This document shows, in pieces, positions 41,437-50,758 of a stretch of 52,428 bases of DNA; position 1 is the stretch's first letter; every line of letters starts with the position of its first letter. The notes beneath the pieces are model-generated. The model saw only the letters and a program-made list of their open reading frames with translations, did no database searches and had not been told where the DNA came from. The DNA is taken from positions 1-52,428 of the forward strand of contig CAJTGB010000037.1 of NCBI GenBank assembly GCA_910575835.1, read 5' to 3'. The translations under genes and the position numbers were made by a program. The DNA is from Lachnospiraceae bacterium (GTDB taxonomy: Bacteria > Bacillota > Clostridia > Lachnospirales > Lachnospiraceae).

Positions 41437-42841
41437 TCTGCCGCCTCCTTCTGCTTACCATCATACAAATCCCTGTTCCGAGAAATGCCAGAGGGAATCC
41501 TCCGATCATGAGCACTTTGAGCAGTGAGGCTGTCGATTCGCTGATGGTAAGATAATTATAACTTAACGATTTGCTGCGGACCGATACCGCCTCCCGTTCT
41601 CCCATAAGAGATGACAGGGCATTCATTCCCAGATTCAGATTGGCCCCGGAGGAATAGGAATTATAGGTATCGTCAAACAGATTCGAGGATGCAAACCATA
41701 CGATCTGCCCTTCATTTCCGCAGTCTACAGATACAGCCAATGCAAAGGGCCCATCAATATCTCCTTCTTCCTTTTCATAGGTAGAAATGTCATAACCCGC
41801 CTTCTTGCTGTACGACGTCTCCGACGCCGTCAGAAGCTCTGTCACCGCGCCGGAAGTATCCGACACCTTTAACCCCTGCGCAATCGGCATGATGGCGTAA
41901 TAATTCTCATCGATCAAAGGCTTGGTAATCTCGCTTTCACAAATATCAGGAAGCAGAATATACGGAGCCTGGAATGCATAGTGCTCACGGTCCGCCTCCA
42001 CCACGATCCCATCCGTCGCTTCCACGTTATAGTCCTCCAGAAGACTGACAAGATTCTCAAGCTGTCCTTCTTTTGACGGCCCCGCCAGAACCATAAGCTT
42101 ACCGCCGCCCTTCACATACTCCGATAATATATCTTTTTCTTCCGCGGAAATATCACTGGCAGGCCCATAGATCAGAACACAGTCCGCCTCTTCCGGTACG
42201 GAGTCTTCATTCAGAAGTGAAAATGCAGCCGTTTCTATATTCTCCCTTTCTATCTGCTCGCTGAATACCAAAGATAGCTCCGCTTCTCCATGGCCTTCCA
42301 GTATATAGAGCTTCGGCAGTTCTTCGCTCACCGCATAGTCGATGGCCGAGGTGATCGCACCTTCTCCGTCAAAGGATGTATCATAAGAATATGAAGACAT
42401 ATTTTCCTCTGTCAGATAAATGTCACTGTAACTGATATAACGGCTGCGTTCGCCGCATTCCACGATCAGGCTGTTGTTCGGCACTTCCTCGGAAGTATAC
42501 TGGTCTGCAAAGGTTGGATACACATCCGGATTCTTTTTCACGATCTTAATATGCTCTGACAGGCTTTCATATTTTTCCAGAAGATTCTCAATCACATCAT
42601 CTTCCTTGTCAGCCTGAACGATCCAGTAGATCGTCACATCCTTTTTGAGTGCATTTACGACGGCCTTCGTATTGCTTGTAATTGAATAGAGCTTCGCAGA
42701 GCTGATGTCATACTGCGTCATTGCAGCCGGAAGTATGGATGCAAATATATTCACGACCACAAGGATAGCCAATACGATTCCTGTCATTGCCAGAGAATAC
42801 GAACCGCCCTTAAGCGCAATCTGATTATATTTTTGCTTCAT
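41423..42841 (-). CDS. GldG-family ABC transporter auxiliary subunit
   Basis: A 472-residue protein with a membrane helix at each end (TGIVLAILVVVNIFASILPA near 20-39, VLMIGGFPLAFLGTGICMMV near 445-464) and a large external domain between. That layout and the sequence KLYSITSNTKAVVNAL, typical of the GldG/ABC_transp_aux family, identify it. It starts on the last base of the permease stop and overlaps the DUF4340 gene, so all four genes act together. Confidence 0.88.
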   Translation of the reverse strand: MKQKYNQIALKGGSYSLAMTGIVLAILVVVNIFASILPAAMTQYDISSAKLYSITSNTKAVVNALKKDVTIYWIVQADKEDDVIENLLEKYESLSEHIKIVKKNPDVYPTFADQYTSEEVPNNSLIVECGERSRYISYSDIYLTEENMSSYSYDTSFDGEGAITSAIDYAVSEELPKLYILEGHGEAELSLVFSEQIERENIETAAFSLLNEDSVPEEADCVLIYGPASDISAEEKDILSEYVKGGGKLMVLAGPSKEGQLENLVSLLEDYNVEATDGIVVEADREHYAFQAPYILLPDICESEITKPLIDENYYAIMPIAQGLKVSDTSGAVTELLTASETSYSKKAGYDISTYEKEEGDIDGPFALAVSVDCGNEGQIVWFASSNLFDDTYNSYSSGANLNLGMNALSSLMGEREAVSVRSKSLSYNYLTISESTASLLKVLMIGGFPLAFLGTGICMMVSRRRRQNEQD

Positions 42842-43704
42842 TAGTTGTACCTCCTTTTTTCAAGGGACTGTACGGAAAGGAATAAAAAGAATATGATCAC
42901 GGTTATGTAATAGATGATTGCCGTCAGGTCAAATACACCGTTTACAAATGTATAGAACCTCTCGAACAGAGATAATTTTGTCATGATATCCGGCACCAGC
43001 CCTTCAAACCTGGAACTGTCCGCGAAATATATGATCACAACGGCAAGCATGATCAAAATACTGATCCCATACGCAAGATTCCGGTTCTTCGTCAGATGAC
43101 GGATGACAAATCCAAGCAAGACCGCGGTCACAATAAGCGCGGCTGCAGAACCGGATGCCGTCGCCGATACATATTCCGCCAGCGTTACACTGTAATAATT
43201 AAGCAGGATAACAGGGACGGCAATTCCGGCAGCAAATCCCTGATTCTCCGTCAGAGAAGAAATAAACGTCCCCGCAGCGATCATTGCCGCTCCCATCATA
43301 AAAAACGCAAACAGCGAACCATAGGACGTGGGCAGATACACCTCGCCGAACTGCGCAAATATAAGCGGATAGACGGCGACTATGCACAACGGAACCAGAT
43401 AGACGGTAAGAAGCGCGAAGTATTTCCCCATCACGATCTGCGACGTCCGTATGGGGAGCGAGTATAGAAGCTGGTCCGTTTTCTGTTTCCGCTCTTCCGC
43501 GATCACACGCATCGTTAATATGGGTATGATAACCGCGAAGCCAAGGCATACATAGCCTAATACATACTCAAAATTGGCTACCGCCGACTGTATATTATAG
43601 ATCAATGCCCCGATTCCCACGAATGCCAACAGAAACGCCGAGAAAATATACGCTGTCAGCGAATGGAAATACCCGGACAGTTCATGCTTAAGTACTGCGA
43701 TCAT
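42841..43704 (-). CDS. GldF-like ABC-2 permease
   Basis: A 287-residue six-helix membrane subunit. It opens LKHELSGYFHSLTAYIFSAF, the usual start of GldF-like permeases, followed by GALIYNIQSA and MRVIAEERKQKTDQLLYSLP between helices 2 and 3. Overlaps the ATPase gene by 4 nt and the GldG-like gene by one base. Confidence 0.9.
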   Translation of the reverse strand: MIAVLKHELSGYFHSLTAYIFSAFLLAFVGIGALIYNIQSAVANFEYVLGYVCLGFAVIIPILTMRVIAEERKQKTDQLLYSLPIRTSQIVMGKYFALLTVYLVPLCIVAVYPLIFAQFGEVYLPTSYGSLFAFFMMGAAMIAAGTFISSLTENQGFAAGIAVPVILLNYYSVTLAEYVSATASGSAAALIVTAVLLGFVIRHLTKNRNLAYGISILIMLAVVIIYFADSSRFEGLVPDIMTKLSLFERFYTFVNGVFDLTAIIYYITVIIFFLFLSVQSLEKRRYN

Positions 43705-44657
43705 TCTTCAGCCACCCCGCTTTCCCCTTCAGTCAATTCAATAAATACGTCTTCTAAATTAGCCTTTCTGGAAGATATCTCTAAAATAGCCTTTTTCCTG
43801 TCCGCAAAAGCAAAAAAGAGCTCTCTGCAGATATCTTTTACATTCTCAGACTCCGTCCTTGCAAATACCTTAGTTCCTCCGTCTTCCTGTACCTGAATCT
43901 CCCATTCCGCTATATGGCTGATACCGCCGAGCACTTCGCCGATCTCTTCTTCCGACGCTTCCGCCGTAAAGGAAATACCGTTCGATGCCAGCAGAAGCTT
44001 CTCCAAATTCTCCGGCCTGTCAAAGGCAACCAGCTTCCCCTGCGAGATAATCAGGACCTTCTCGCAGATCGCCTGAACCTCCGATAAGATATGGGAGCTT
44101 AATATAACGGTATGTGTCTCTCCAAGCTGCCTGATCAGGTCACGGATCTCTATGATCTGGATCGGATCAAGGCCGACTGTAGGCTCGTCAAGTATGATCA
44201 CCTCAGGGTTTCCAAGCAACGCCTGCGCGATCCCCACTCTCTGCCTGTATCCTTTTGACAAGGCAGAAATCAGTCTGTCCTTCACATGCCCGATCTTAGC
44301 CTGCCTCAATACCTCTTCAATCTGTCTTTGAAGCTCCCTGCCCTTAAGACCTTTTGCCTCGCCTACAAATCTCAGATATTCCGCAGGTGTTTCATTCATA
44401 TAGAGCGGCGGCTGTTCCGGCAGATATCCGATCGCCCTTTTCGCCTGCTCCGGCTCCTCAAAGATATCATGTCCGTTGATCCGTACACAGCCTTCCGTCG
44501 CCGACAGGCAGCCCGTCATAATATTCATTGTGGTAGATTTCCCGGCTCCGTTAGGCCCCAGAAATCCGTATACATGCCCCTCGTCAATTTCAAAAGACAG
44601 ATCGCTCACCGCCGTAAAATCGCCGTAGCACTTCGTCAGATGCTCAACTGTTATCAT
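43701..44657 (-). CDS. ABC transporter ATPase of the Gld-type system
   Basis: A 318-residue ATPase. Walker A GPNGAGKST (about 34-42), signature LSKGYRQRVGIAQALL (about 132), Walker B VIILDEPTVGLDPIQ (about 155) and switch His LSSHILSEVQ. The C-terminal 90 residues form the usual regulatory tail (LEDVFIELTEG). First gene of the four-gene minus operon. The gap upstream (44658-44883) carries the ptsI-operon terminator and must contain this operon's promoter, which I could not define confidently. Confidence 0.92.
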   Translation of the reverse strand: MITVEHLTKCYGDFTAVSDLSFEIDEGHVYGFLGPNGAGKSTTMNIMTGCLSATEGCVRINGHDIFEEPEQAKRAIGYLPEQPPLYMNETPAEYLRFVGEAKGLKGRELQRQIEEVLRQAKIGHVKDRLISALSKGYRQRVGIAQALLGNPEVIILDEPTVGLDPIQIIEIRDLIRQLGETHTVILSSHILSEVQAICEKVLIISQGKLVAFDRPENLEKLLLASNGISFTAEASEEEIGEVLGGISHIAEWEIQVQEDGGTKVFARTESENVKDICRELFFAFADRKKAILEISSRKANLEDVFIELTEGESGVAEE

Positions 44658-44775
44658 AGCAACCCTCCTGCATATATAATTTCGGTTTTATTCCATGCTT
44701 TTGCCATAAAACCGATTGGTTTCAATTGTAAGAAGGCTACCTGAAATGTACCTAAAATAAGTTGTGAAAATTTCA

Positions 44776-44830
44776 AGAAAAATAACCGGCCATACCAGGA
44801 ATCCTAACTCATTCCCGGTACAGCCGGCTA
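44776..44830 (-). terminator. terminator of the ptsI-response regulator operon
   Basis: On the minus strand TAGCCGG pairs with CCGGTTA and, inside, ACCGGGAAT with ATTCCTGGT. A TTATTTTTC tail follows (44776-44783). Confidence 0.75.
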
Positions 44831-44883
44831 TGTATGATCTATGCTTTTCTTCAATTTTGTCTTAAATCACAGTCTTAAATCCC

Positions 44884-45561
44884 TCAGCATTTTGCTTCCT
44901 CCAGAGAGTAACCCGCCCCGCGGAAAGTCTTGATCTCAATATCCGCTCCCAGGCTTCTAAGCTTCTTCCGAATATAACCAATGTACGTCCATACAACGTC
45001 CACACCTGCCTCCGACTCCTGTCCCCATACTTTATCCATAATGTGTCCAGAGGAAAATACACAATGCGGGTGCCTTAAAAACAGCTCCGTCAACTGATAT
45101 TCTTTGTTGTTAAGCCTCACCGACTCTATACCGGAAGACAGTTCAAAACGATTACAGTCAAGACGTATATTTCCAAAGGAAAGTATGCTGTCCGTATAAT
45201 TGCCATTTCTGCGGACAAGGGCCCGTACCCTTGCAATGAATTCTCTCGTAGAAAAGGGCTTCGGCAGGCAATCGTCCGCTCCTGCCTCCAAGCCCGCCAC
45301 CCGTTCTTCAATCTCAGCCTTCGCGGTAAGCATCATGACCGGAATGCCTGATCTCTCTGCTCGGATCGTCTCCAGTACCTTTATGCCGTTAACCCCAGGC
45401 ATCATAGTATCCAGCACAACGGCGTCATATTCCGACTGGCGAAAATAATCTAGCGCCGCTATGCCGTCGTGTACGATATCCACGGAAAATCTGCTCTTTT
45501 CCAATAGATATTTCAGTCCTTCGGCAAGCTGTACTTCATCCTCCGCAATTAAAATACGCAT
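44884..45561 (-). CDS. OmpR-family response regulator coupled to ptsI
   Basis: A 225-residue regulator. The receiver domain has LIAEDEVQL, phosphorylation Asp in AVVLDTMMPGVNG (about 51), MLTAKAEIEERV and Lys in CLPKPFSTRE. The winged-helix output domain (about 128-222) has RLNNKEYQLTELFLRHPHC and IKTFRGAGYSLEE. AAGGAGG before 45561 fixes the start, 19 nt after the ptsI stop, so they are cotranscribed. No histidine kinase adjoins it. Confidence 0.92.
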   Translation of the reverse strand: MRILIAEDEVQLAEGLKYLLEKSRFSVDIVHDGIAALDYFRQSEYDAVVLDTMMPGVNGIKVLETIRAERSGIPVMMLTAKAEIEERVAGLEAGADDCLPKPFSTREFIARVRALVRRNGNYTDSILSFGNIRLDCNRFELSSGIESVRLNNKEYQLTELFLRHPHCVFSSGHIMDKVWGQESEAGVDVVWTYIGYIRKKLRSLGADIEIKTFRGAGYSLEEAKC

Positions 45562-45580
45562 AGCAAATCCTCCTTTTGCA

Positions 45581-47215
45581 TTAATATCTCTCATCTCTGA
45601 CAGACTCCCGAACCGCCTTCCTCACCTTGAGCACCATAGACGGCGCCACAGACAGTTCGTCAACTCCCATACGGATGAACTCTTCCGTAAGCGTGAGATC
45701 CGCCCCCAGTTCCCCGCAGATACCGACCCATATACCCGCTCTGTGGGCGTTATCTGCAACCATCCTGATCATCCTGAGCACTGCCTTATGATGCGCATTG
45801 TAGAAATCACTAAGCTTCTCATTCTGCCGGTCGACCGCCAGAGTATATTGCGTCAGGTCATTGGTTCCGATACTGAAAAAATCCGTCATTTCAGCCAATA
45901 CGTCGCTTATCATGACCGCAGCCGGCGTCTCGATCATGATTCCCTGCTCTGGCACTCTGTAAGGGATCGCTTCCCTTCGAAGCTCTTCTTCTGCCGCTCC
46001 TGCAATCTCATGGATCATCTTCACCTCTTCCTCAGAGATGATCATCGGATACATCACCGAGAGATTCCCGTATACCGCCGCTCTGAACAGCGCGCGCAGC
46101 TGAACCTTGAATATATCCGGCCGCTTTAAGCAGATTCGGATCGCACGGAAGCCCATTGCCGGATTATCCTCCTTCCCAAGCCGGAAATATTCCGCCTGCT
46201 TATCCGCGCCGATATCCAATGTACGGATAATGACCTTCTTTCCTGCCATAGTCTGCACAACCTGCTTATAGGCCTGAAACTGTTCCTCCTCCGTCGGGAA
46301 ATCCTCACGTCCAAGATACAGAAACTCACTGCGGAACAGACCGATACCGTCCGCATCGTTCTCCAGCGCATATCCGACATCACTGACACTCCCGATATTG
46401 GCATATATATTGATCTTATGTCCGTCTAACGTGATATTTTCCTTTCCCTTAAGCGTCTGCAGAAGCTTAAGCTTCTCCTGCTCTTCTAAGATCCGCTGCC
46501 TTGCCTGGTTAAGAAGCTCCTGCGCCGGTTCAAATATCACTTCTTCCCGGTAACCGTCTACTATGACCGTCATGCCGGTACGGATCTTCTCTAAGTCTGC
46601 CGGTACGCCGATGAGAGCCGGAATATTCATCATCCTTGCAAGAATCGCCGTATGAGAATTAGACGAACCATGGACAGTGACAAATGCAAGCACCTTCTCC
46701 CTGTCCATCTGCACCGTCTCACTCGGGCTTAGATCATCCGCTATAATGACAGACGGTTCCATATTCCCCCAATCCATATCCGATACTCCCTGCAGATTAC
46801 GCACCAGCCGGTTGGATATATCCTTTATATCTGCTGCTCTTGCACGCATGTATTCATCATCCATAACGGCAAACATCCCTGAGAAATTATCTCCCGCCGC
46901 AGCCGCGGCATACTCTGCATTCACCTGCTCCGTACGGATCATGCTGTAAACAGTATTGACATAATCCTCATCCTTAAGCATCATCTGGTGCACTTTGAAC
47001 ACTGACGCACCCGCTTCTCCCACTTCCTTTACCGCCTTATCATACAATACCTGAAGCTGCAGCGCGGACTCCTTGCCAGCCTGTAAAAACCGCCGGATCT
47101 CGGCGTCTGCATCATCAATCTTCCGCCTCTTGACCTGCTCATCGTTCTTTCTTAAGATAACCGCCGTTCCCGCGGCAATACCCTTATACACAGCCTTTCC
47201 AGATAATCTCAGCAT
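45581..47215 (-). CDS. ptsI: PTS enzyme I (phosphoenolpyruvate-protein phosphotransferase)
   Basis: A 544-residue cytoplasmic enzyme that takes phosphate from PEP and passes it to HPr. The N-terminal HPr-binding domain leads to the phospho-His loop VHGSSNSHTAILARMMNIPA (His near 187). The PEP-binding barrel has DGIGLFRSEFLYLGRE, FRAIRICL and MIETPAAVMISDVL, with the catalytic Cys in VGICGELGAD near 500. Length is slightly below the usual 570. GGAGG precedes the start. HPr is not adjacent. The downstream OmpR-type regulator shares its transcript. Confidence 0.95.
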   Translation of the reverse strand: MLRLSGKAVYKGIAAGTAVILRKNDEQVKRRKIDDADAEIRRFLQAGKESALQLQVLYDKAVKEVGEAGASVFKVHQMMLKDEDYVNTVYSMIRTEQVNAEYAAAAAGDNFSGMFAVMDDEYMRARAADIKDISNRLVRNLQGVSDMDWGNMEPSVIIADDLSPSETVQMDREKVLAFVTVHGSSNSHTAILARMMNIPALIGVPADLEKIRTGMTVIVDGYREEVIFEPAQELLNQARQRILEEQEKLKLLQTLKGKENITLDGHKINIYANIGSVSDVGYALENDADGIGLFRSEFLYLGREDFPTEEEQFQAYKQVVQTMAGKKVIIRTLDIGADKQAEYFRLGKEDNPAMGFRAIRICLKRPDIFKVQLRALFRAAVYGNLSVMYPMIISEEEVKMIHEIAGAAEEELRREAIPYRVPEQGIMIETPAAVMISDVLAEMTDFFSIGTNDLTQYTLAVDRQNEKLSDFYNAHHKAVLRMIRMVADNAHRAGIWVGICGELGADLTLTEEFIRMGVDELSVAPSMVLKVRKAVRESVRDERY

Positions 47216-47337
47216 CCCTTGGATACCTCCTTAGCGAATTTTACCTATAATCCTTCATACATTTTCGATATCTGCGGCCGCAGCAATCGGGCCTCAATCT
47301 TCTTCATGATTTTACTATACCATGACCCGATAAGCGT

Positions 47338-47529
47338 TTAAAGACCAATATGATGCAATTGCTCCAAAACTTCTTTTAATCTCTTCTCCAAATCCGCCTG
47401 CGTCTGCGTATCATGCAGCTGCATTGCCAGACGGATCTGCATATTAAGGGAACATTGCTGGTTTTTCAGCATTGTAAATTTTGTCTTCCTGATATCCAGC
47501 GAAGGACTTGCAGTTTGCTCATTTCCCAT
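47338..47529 (-). CDS. hypothetical small protein, 63 residues
   Basis: A short helical, probably coiled-coil protein (LKNQQCSLNMQIRLAMQLHD and QADLEKRLKEVLEQLHHIG). GAAGGAG precedes the ATG. I do not recognise a family. It lies upstream of ptsI on the same strand (gap 122 nt) and divergent from the two-component genes at 47739. Confidence 0.6.
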   Translation of the reverse strand: MGNEQTASPSLDIRKTKFTMLKNQQCSLNMQIRLAMQLHDTQTQADLEKRLKEVLEQLHHIGL

Positions 47530-47738
47530 CTATAATTCTCCTTCCCATCTCTATTTAAACACCTTTTTCCGGTCTTCATTTTAAAAACATATGTTAAACT
47601 ATATCTAAACTCACCGTTTCAAATTGTGAAAAATATGTGAAATAACCTAATTCTTTAATTCCAGTTTAACTTTCTATGCTACAATTTCTCTACCGGACAA
47701 TCGGTGATGTCCCAAATAGCAAATGAAGGAGAATTTCT

Positions 47739-48422
47739 ATGCTGCAGATCTTAATCGTAGATGATGATAAGAATATACGCCGTTATCTGGGGGCTGTTTT
47801 ATCAGATGCCGGATATTCCGTTTCCAGTGCGGACTGTGCCCAGCAAGCGCTGGATATTATGGAGAATACGAAGATCGACCTGATCGTACTGGATATCATG
47901 ATGCCGGGTATGGACGGCTGCGCTTTTACAGAACTTCTGCGGGACTGTAACAATGATATTCCTATCCTGATGCTCTCTGCAAAGCAGCTTCCAGAGGATA
48001 TAAAGAAGGGATTCCTGTCAGGAACAGACGATTATATGACCAAGCCTGTAGACGAAGGCGTTATGCTTCTACGGATCAGAGCCTTGCTCAGAAGGGCTAA
48101 GATTATCTCCGACCGCAGGCTTACGGTCGGTTCAACCATCTTAGATTACGATACGCTGACGGTTAAAAACAATGAGACCAGCCAACTGCTTCCCCAGAAA
48201 GAATTTCAGCTCTTGTACAAGCTTCTGTCCTATCCGAATAAAATATTTACCCGAATACAGCTCATGGAGGATATCTGGGGCCCTGCCTCCGATTCCACGG
48301 ACGCTACGGTCAGTGTCCACATTAACCGTCTTAGAAAACGCTTTGAAGCCTGTACGGATTTCTCGATCGTCACGATCAGGGGACTCGGATATAAGGCGCA
48401 GGTAGAGGAGGAACTGGTATGA
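47739..48422 (+). CDS. OmpR-family response regulator
   Basis: A 227-residue regulator. The receiver has LIVDDDKNIRRYLGAVL, phosphorylation Asp in LIVLDIMMPGMDG (about 52) and Lys in YMTKPVDEGV. The winged helix (about 130-225) has LLPQKEFQLLYKLLSYPN and IVTIRGLGYKAQ. GAAGGAG six bases before ATG. Overlaps the kinase gene by 4 nt, forming a two-component pair. Confidence 0.95.
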   Translation: MLQILIVDDDKNIRRYLGAVLSDAGYSVSSADCAQQALDIMENTKIDLIVLDIMMPGMDGCAFTELLRDCNNDIPILMLSAKQLPEDIKKGFLSGTDDYMTKPVDEGVMLLRIRALLRRAKIISDRRLTVGSTILDYDTLTVKNNETSQLLPQKEFQLLYKLLSYPNKIFTRIQLMEDIWGPASDSTDATVSVHINRLRKRFEACTDFSIVTIRGLGYKAQVEEELV

Positions 48423-49459
48423 AAGAACATGCGGGCGTCCGTATCAAGATCACCTTATTAACGACAGGTTTTGTTTTTATCTTACTGGTTCTGACCATGT
48501 TTGCCAGCAACGCTATTATAATCTTTGCCATAAAACATGGATGGATCACGGCCAGACCAGAGAAGTCCATAATACCTTTCCTGTTCCAGGGCGGAATCAT
48601 CAGCATTATTATCGGCACAGCCATTTCCCTTTTTATGAGCCGCCTTCCCCTGCGTCCTCTTCATACGCTGATCCAGGCAATACATGAAGTTTCTGCGGGG
48701 AATTATGACGTGAAGATCCATCTGGAACATCCGCGGGAATTCCAGGAGCTTTCAGAATGTTTTAACCAGATGACGGCTGAGCTGGCCGGGATAGAGATGT
48801 TCCGCTCTGATTTTATTAATAATTTTTCCCATGAATTTAAGACGCCGATCGTCTCTATCCTTGGCTTCGCAAGGCTGCTTCGAAGCCAGGTGCCGGACGG
48901 TTGCCAGAGCCGGGAATATCTGGACATTATCATAGAGGAATCCAGGCGGCTCTCCGATCTGTCCGCAACTGTATTAAATCTCTCAAAGGTGGAAAGCCTT
49001 ACCCTTCTGACTGACAAGACCGTCTATTCCTTAAGCGAACAGATCCGGGAATCCATCCTGCTTCTGGAGAGTAAATGGTCGAAAAAACAGATTAATTTTG
49101 ATATTGATATGGAAGAAGTCATGATCACGGCAAACGAACCGCTCCTGAAACAAGTCTGGATGAATCTGCTGGACAACGCAGTCAAGTTCTCCCCTGCCGC
49201 GGGAAGCATCACCATAACTCTGCATTCAAATAACGGAAACGCGGTTTTCACTGTAAAGGATCAGGGGGAAGGCATAAATGATAAGACGATAAAATTTATC
49301 TTTGATAAATTCTATCAAGGCGACACATCACACAATATAGAAGGCAACGGACTTGGCCTGCCCCTTGTAAAGAAAATATTAGAATTACACAGAGGAGAAG
49401 TCTCTGTACAGAGCCAGACCGAAAAAGGATGTGTTTTTATTGTCAGACTTCCGGTATGA
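48419..49459 (+). CDS. sensor histidine kinase
   Basis: A 346-residue membrane kinase. Two membrane helices (ITLLTTGFVFILLVLTMFAS near 10-29 and GGIISIIIGTAISLFMSRL near 60-78) with only a short loop outside, so it may sense within the membrane. A HAMP domain (LHTLIQAIHEVSAGNY) follows, then the phospho-acceptor His in FINNFSHEFKTPIVSILG. The ATPase domain has N box WMNLLDNAVKFSP, G1 VKDQGEGIND, F box KFIFDKFYQ and G2 GNGLGLPLVKKI. Signal and targets unknown. Confidence 0.95.
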   Translation: MKEHAGVRIKITLLTTGFVFILLVLTMFASNAIIIFAIKHGWITARPEKSIIPFLFQGGIISIIIGTAISLFMSRLPLRPLHTLIQAIHEVSAGNYDVKIHLEHPREFQELSECFNQMTAELAGIEMFRSDFINNFSHEFKTPIVSILGFARLLRSQVPDGCQSREYLDIIIEESRRLSDLSATVLNLSKVESLTLLTDKTVYSLSEQIRESILLLESKWSKKQINFDIDMEEVMITANEPLLKQVWMNLLDNAVKFSPAAGSITITLHSNNGNAVFTVKDQGEGINDKTIKFIFDKFYQGDTSHNIEGNGLGLPLVKKILELHRGEVSVQSQTEKGCVFIVRLPV

Positions 49460-49507
49460 AGCCAAAAGTTTCCTGTTCTTCAGCCGGAAGCTCCTGTTAT
49501 CATTTTG

Positions 49508-49699
49508 TTATCGGTATTGATAACAGAAGTCATAAGATGCCAGATCACCACTTAGCCTTTCCGGCTTTCCTATTCCATCATAGCCATTCCTGTCAATATC
49601 TTTCAATAACTGGAGAATACGTCTTAGCGTCTTCTTGTCTTGCTTCGTCCAATATTCAAAGTCTTCCCATGCCGCATCCGACCACGACTTAATCATCAA
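49508..49699 (-). pseudogene. truncated YoeB/Txe-type toxin
   Basis: A 63-residue frame with KSWSDAAWEDFEYWTKQDKK and QLLKDIDRNGYDGIGKPERL, clearly the first two thirds of a YoeB-type ribosome-dependent mRNA endonuclease. After SGDLASY it goes out of register and stops. YoeB is normally about 84 residues, and the lost end holds the catalytic Arg and the terminal His-Tyr. Remnants of that end appear one frame over. The toxin is probably inactive. The antitoxin gene overlaps it by 11 nt and is intact. Confidence 0.8.
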
Positions 49700-49940
49700 A
49701 ATTCACCTCATGTACTGTACCGCCTGTAGCTTCCATTTGTGCCACTGAATTTCTGAGTCTGGTCATATTTTCCTGTGAATAAAACGGATCCACAGATACT
49801 TCAAATGGTATACGCTTTTCCCTTCCAAGCTTTTTTAGATAAATGTTAATAGCTGTTGATAAAGACATCCCAATATCGGCACAAGCCTGTTCTGCCTTTT
49901 TCTTTACATCATCCTCTATACGCAAACTGATTTGAGCCAT
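49689..49940 (-). CDS. RelB/DinJ-family antitoxin
   Basis: An 83-residue protein. The N-terminal ribbon-helix-helix is AQISLRIEDDVKKKAEQACA and DIGMSLSTAINIYLKKLGRE. The C-terminal part (NMTRLRNSVAQMEATGGT) would wrap the toxin. GAGGTG precedes two adjacent ATG codons (49943 or 49940). It should still repress its own promoter although its toxin partner is truncated. Confidence 0.88.
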   Translation of the reverse strand: MAQISLRIEDDVKKKAEQACADIGMSLSTAINIYLKKLGREKRIPFEVSVDPFYSQENMTRLRNSVAQMEATGGTVHEVNFDD

Positions 49941-50066
49941 CATATCACCTCTTTCTTTGAATTATCTACAGTATATTCCATTTGGTAGCATTTGTAAAGA
50001 TATTTGCTATGCAAATGCCGATAATTAAAATCGCTTTATCTCTTTATTAAGACTATTATCAGATTC

Positions 50067-50603
50067 CTATAGACTCTTTCCTATCTCATATGCCTGCTTC
50101 GGATATTCTGAATTTATAACATCATCGAGTACATAACAGCCTTTTGCAGAAACGATCCCAACATTTTTCCATTCGAGATATTTTACCATACCCTTATAGG
50201 ATGCAATGGCTCCTTCTGCAGATTCTTCTGTTTCATCGCCGTATGTAAGCATCAGGACTGCTTTTTTACCTGCCCCTTTTAACACTGAATTATTCGCATA
50301 AAATCGGTCAATCACTGCTTTTATCTGTGCATTTATATCGTAATAGTAAATCGGTGAAACAAACACTACTGCCTCTGCTTTTAAAAGCTCCGGATTCAAC
50401 TCCTGCATGTCATCTTTAAATACACAGACATACTCATTTTTTTGGCAGGAATCACAGCCGATACAGGGACGCACATTCTTAAACGCAGCGTCAAAACGAC
50501 AGACTGCATGCCCCGCCTCCTCTGCTCCTTTGATAAAGGCATCCGCCAGATAGGATGATGTGCCTTTCTTGTGTGCGCTTCCAGTAATTACTAAAATATT
50601 CAT
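50067..50603 (-). CDS. NADPH-dependent FMN reductase / flavodoxin-family protein
   Basis: A 178-residue flavodoxin-fold protein. The FMN phosphate loop is ITGSAHKKGTSSYLADAF (7-24), with FVSPIYYYDINAQIKAVIDR around the isoalloxazine. IGCDSCQKNEYVC near 50-62 is a Cys cluster found in iron-sulfur flavoprotein-like members (CxxC followed by a third Cys). GGAGG before 50603 decides the start. Monocistronic. Electron acceptor unknown. Confidence 0.88.
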   Translation of the reverse strand: MNILVITGSAHKKGTSSYLADAFIKGAEEAGHAVCRFDAAFKNVRPCIGCDSCQKNEYVCVFKDDMQELNPELLKAEAVVFVSPIYYYDINAQIKAVIDRFYANNSVLKGAGKKAVLMLTYGDETEESAEGAIASYKGMVKYLEWKNVGIVSAKGCYVLDDVINSEYPKQAYEIGKSL

Positions 50604-50758
50604 CTTACAATTCCTCCCATCATTCTCATTAGATACGTTTATTATTGGACATTCATATACAGGCAATTCAGCTTTTAATCCTTGTTATCCCGCATCGGGA
50701 GTCTGGACCATTCTTCCAGAGCACACGCGAGTTTAAGTTTGGAAATCAGAGTCAGGGA

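Noticed and set aside
47230-47310. 20-codon minus frame upstream of ptsI as a leader peptide
   Set aside because: No ribosome site, and nothing in the sequence links it to attenuation.
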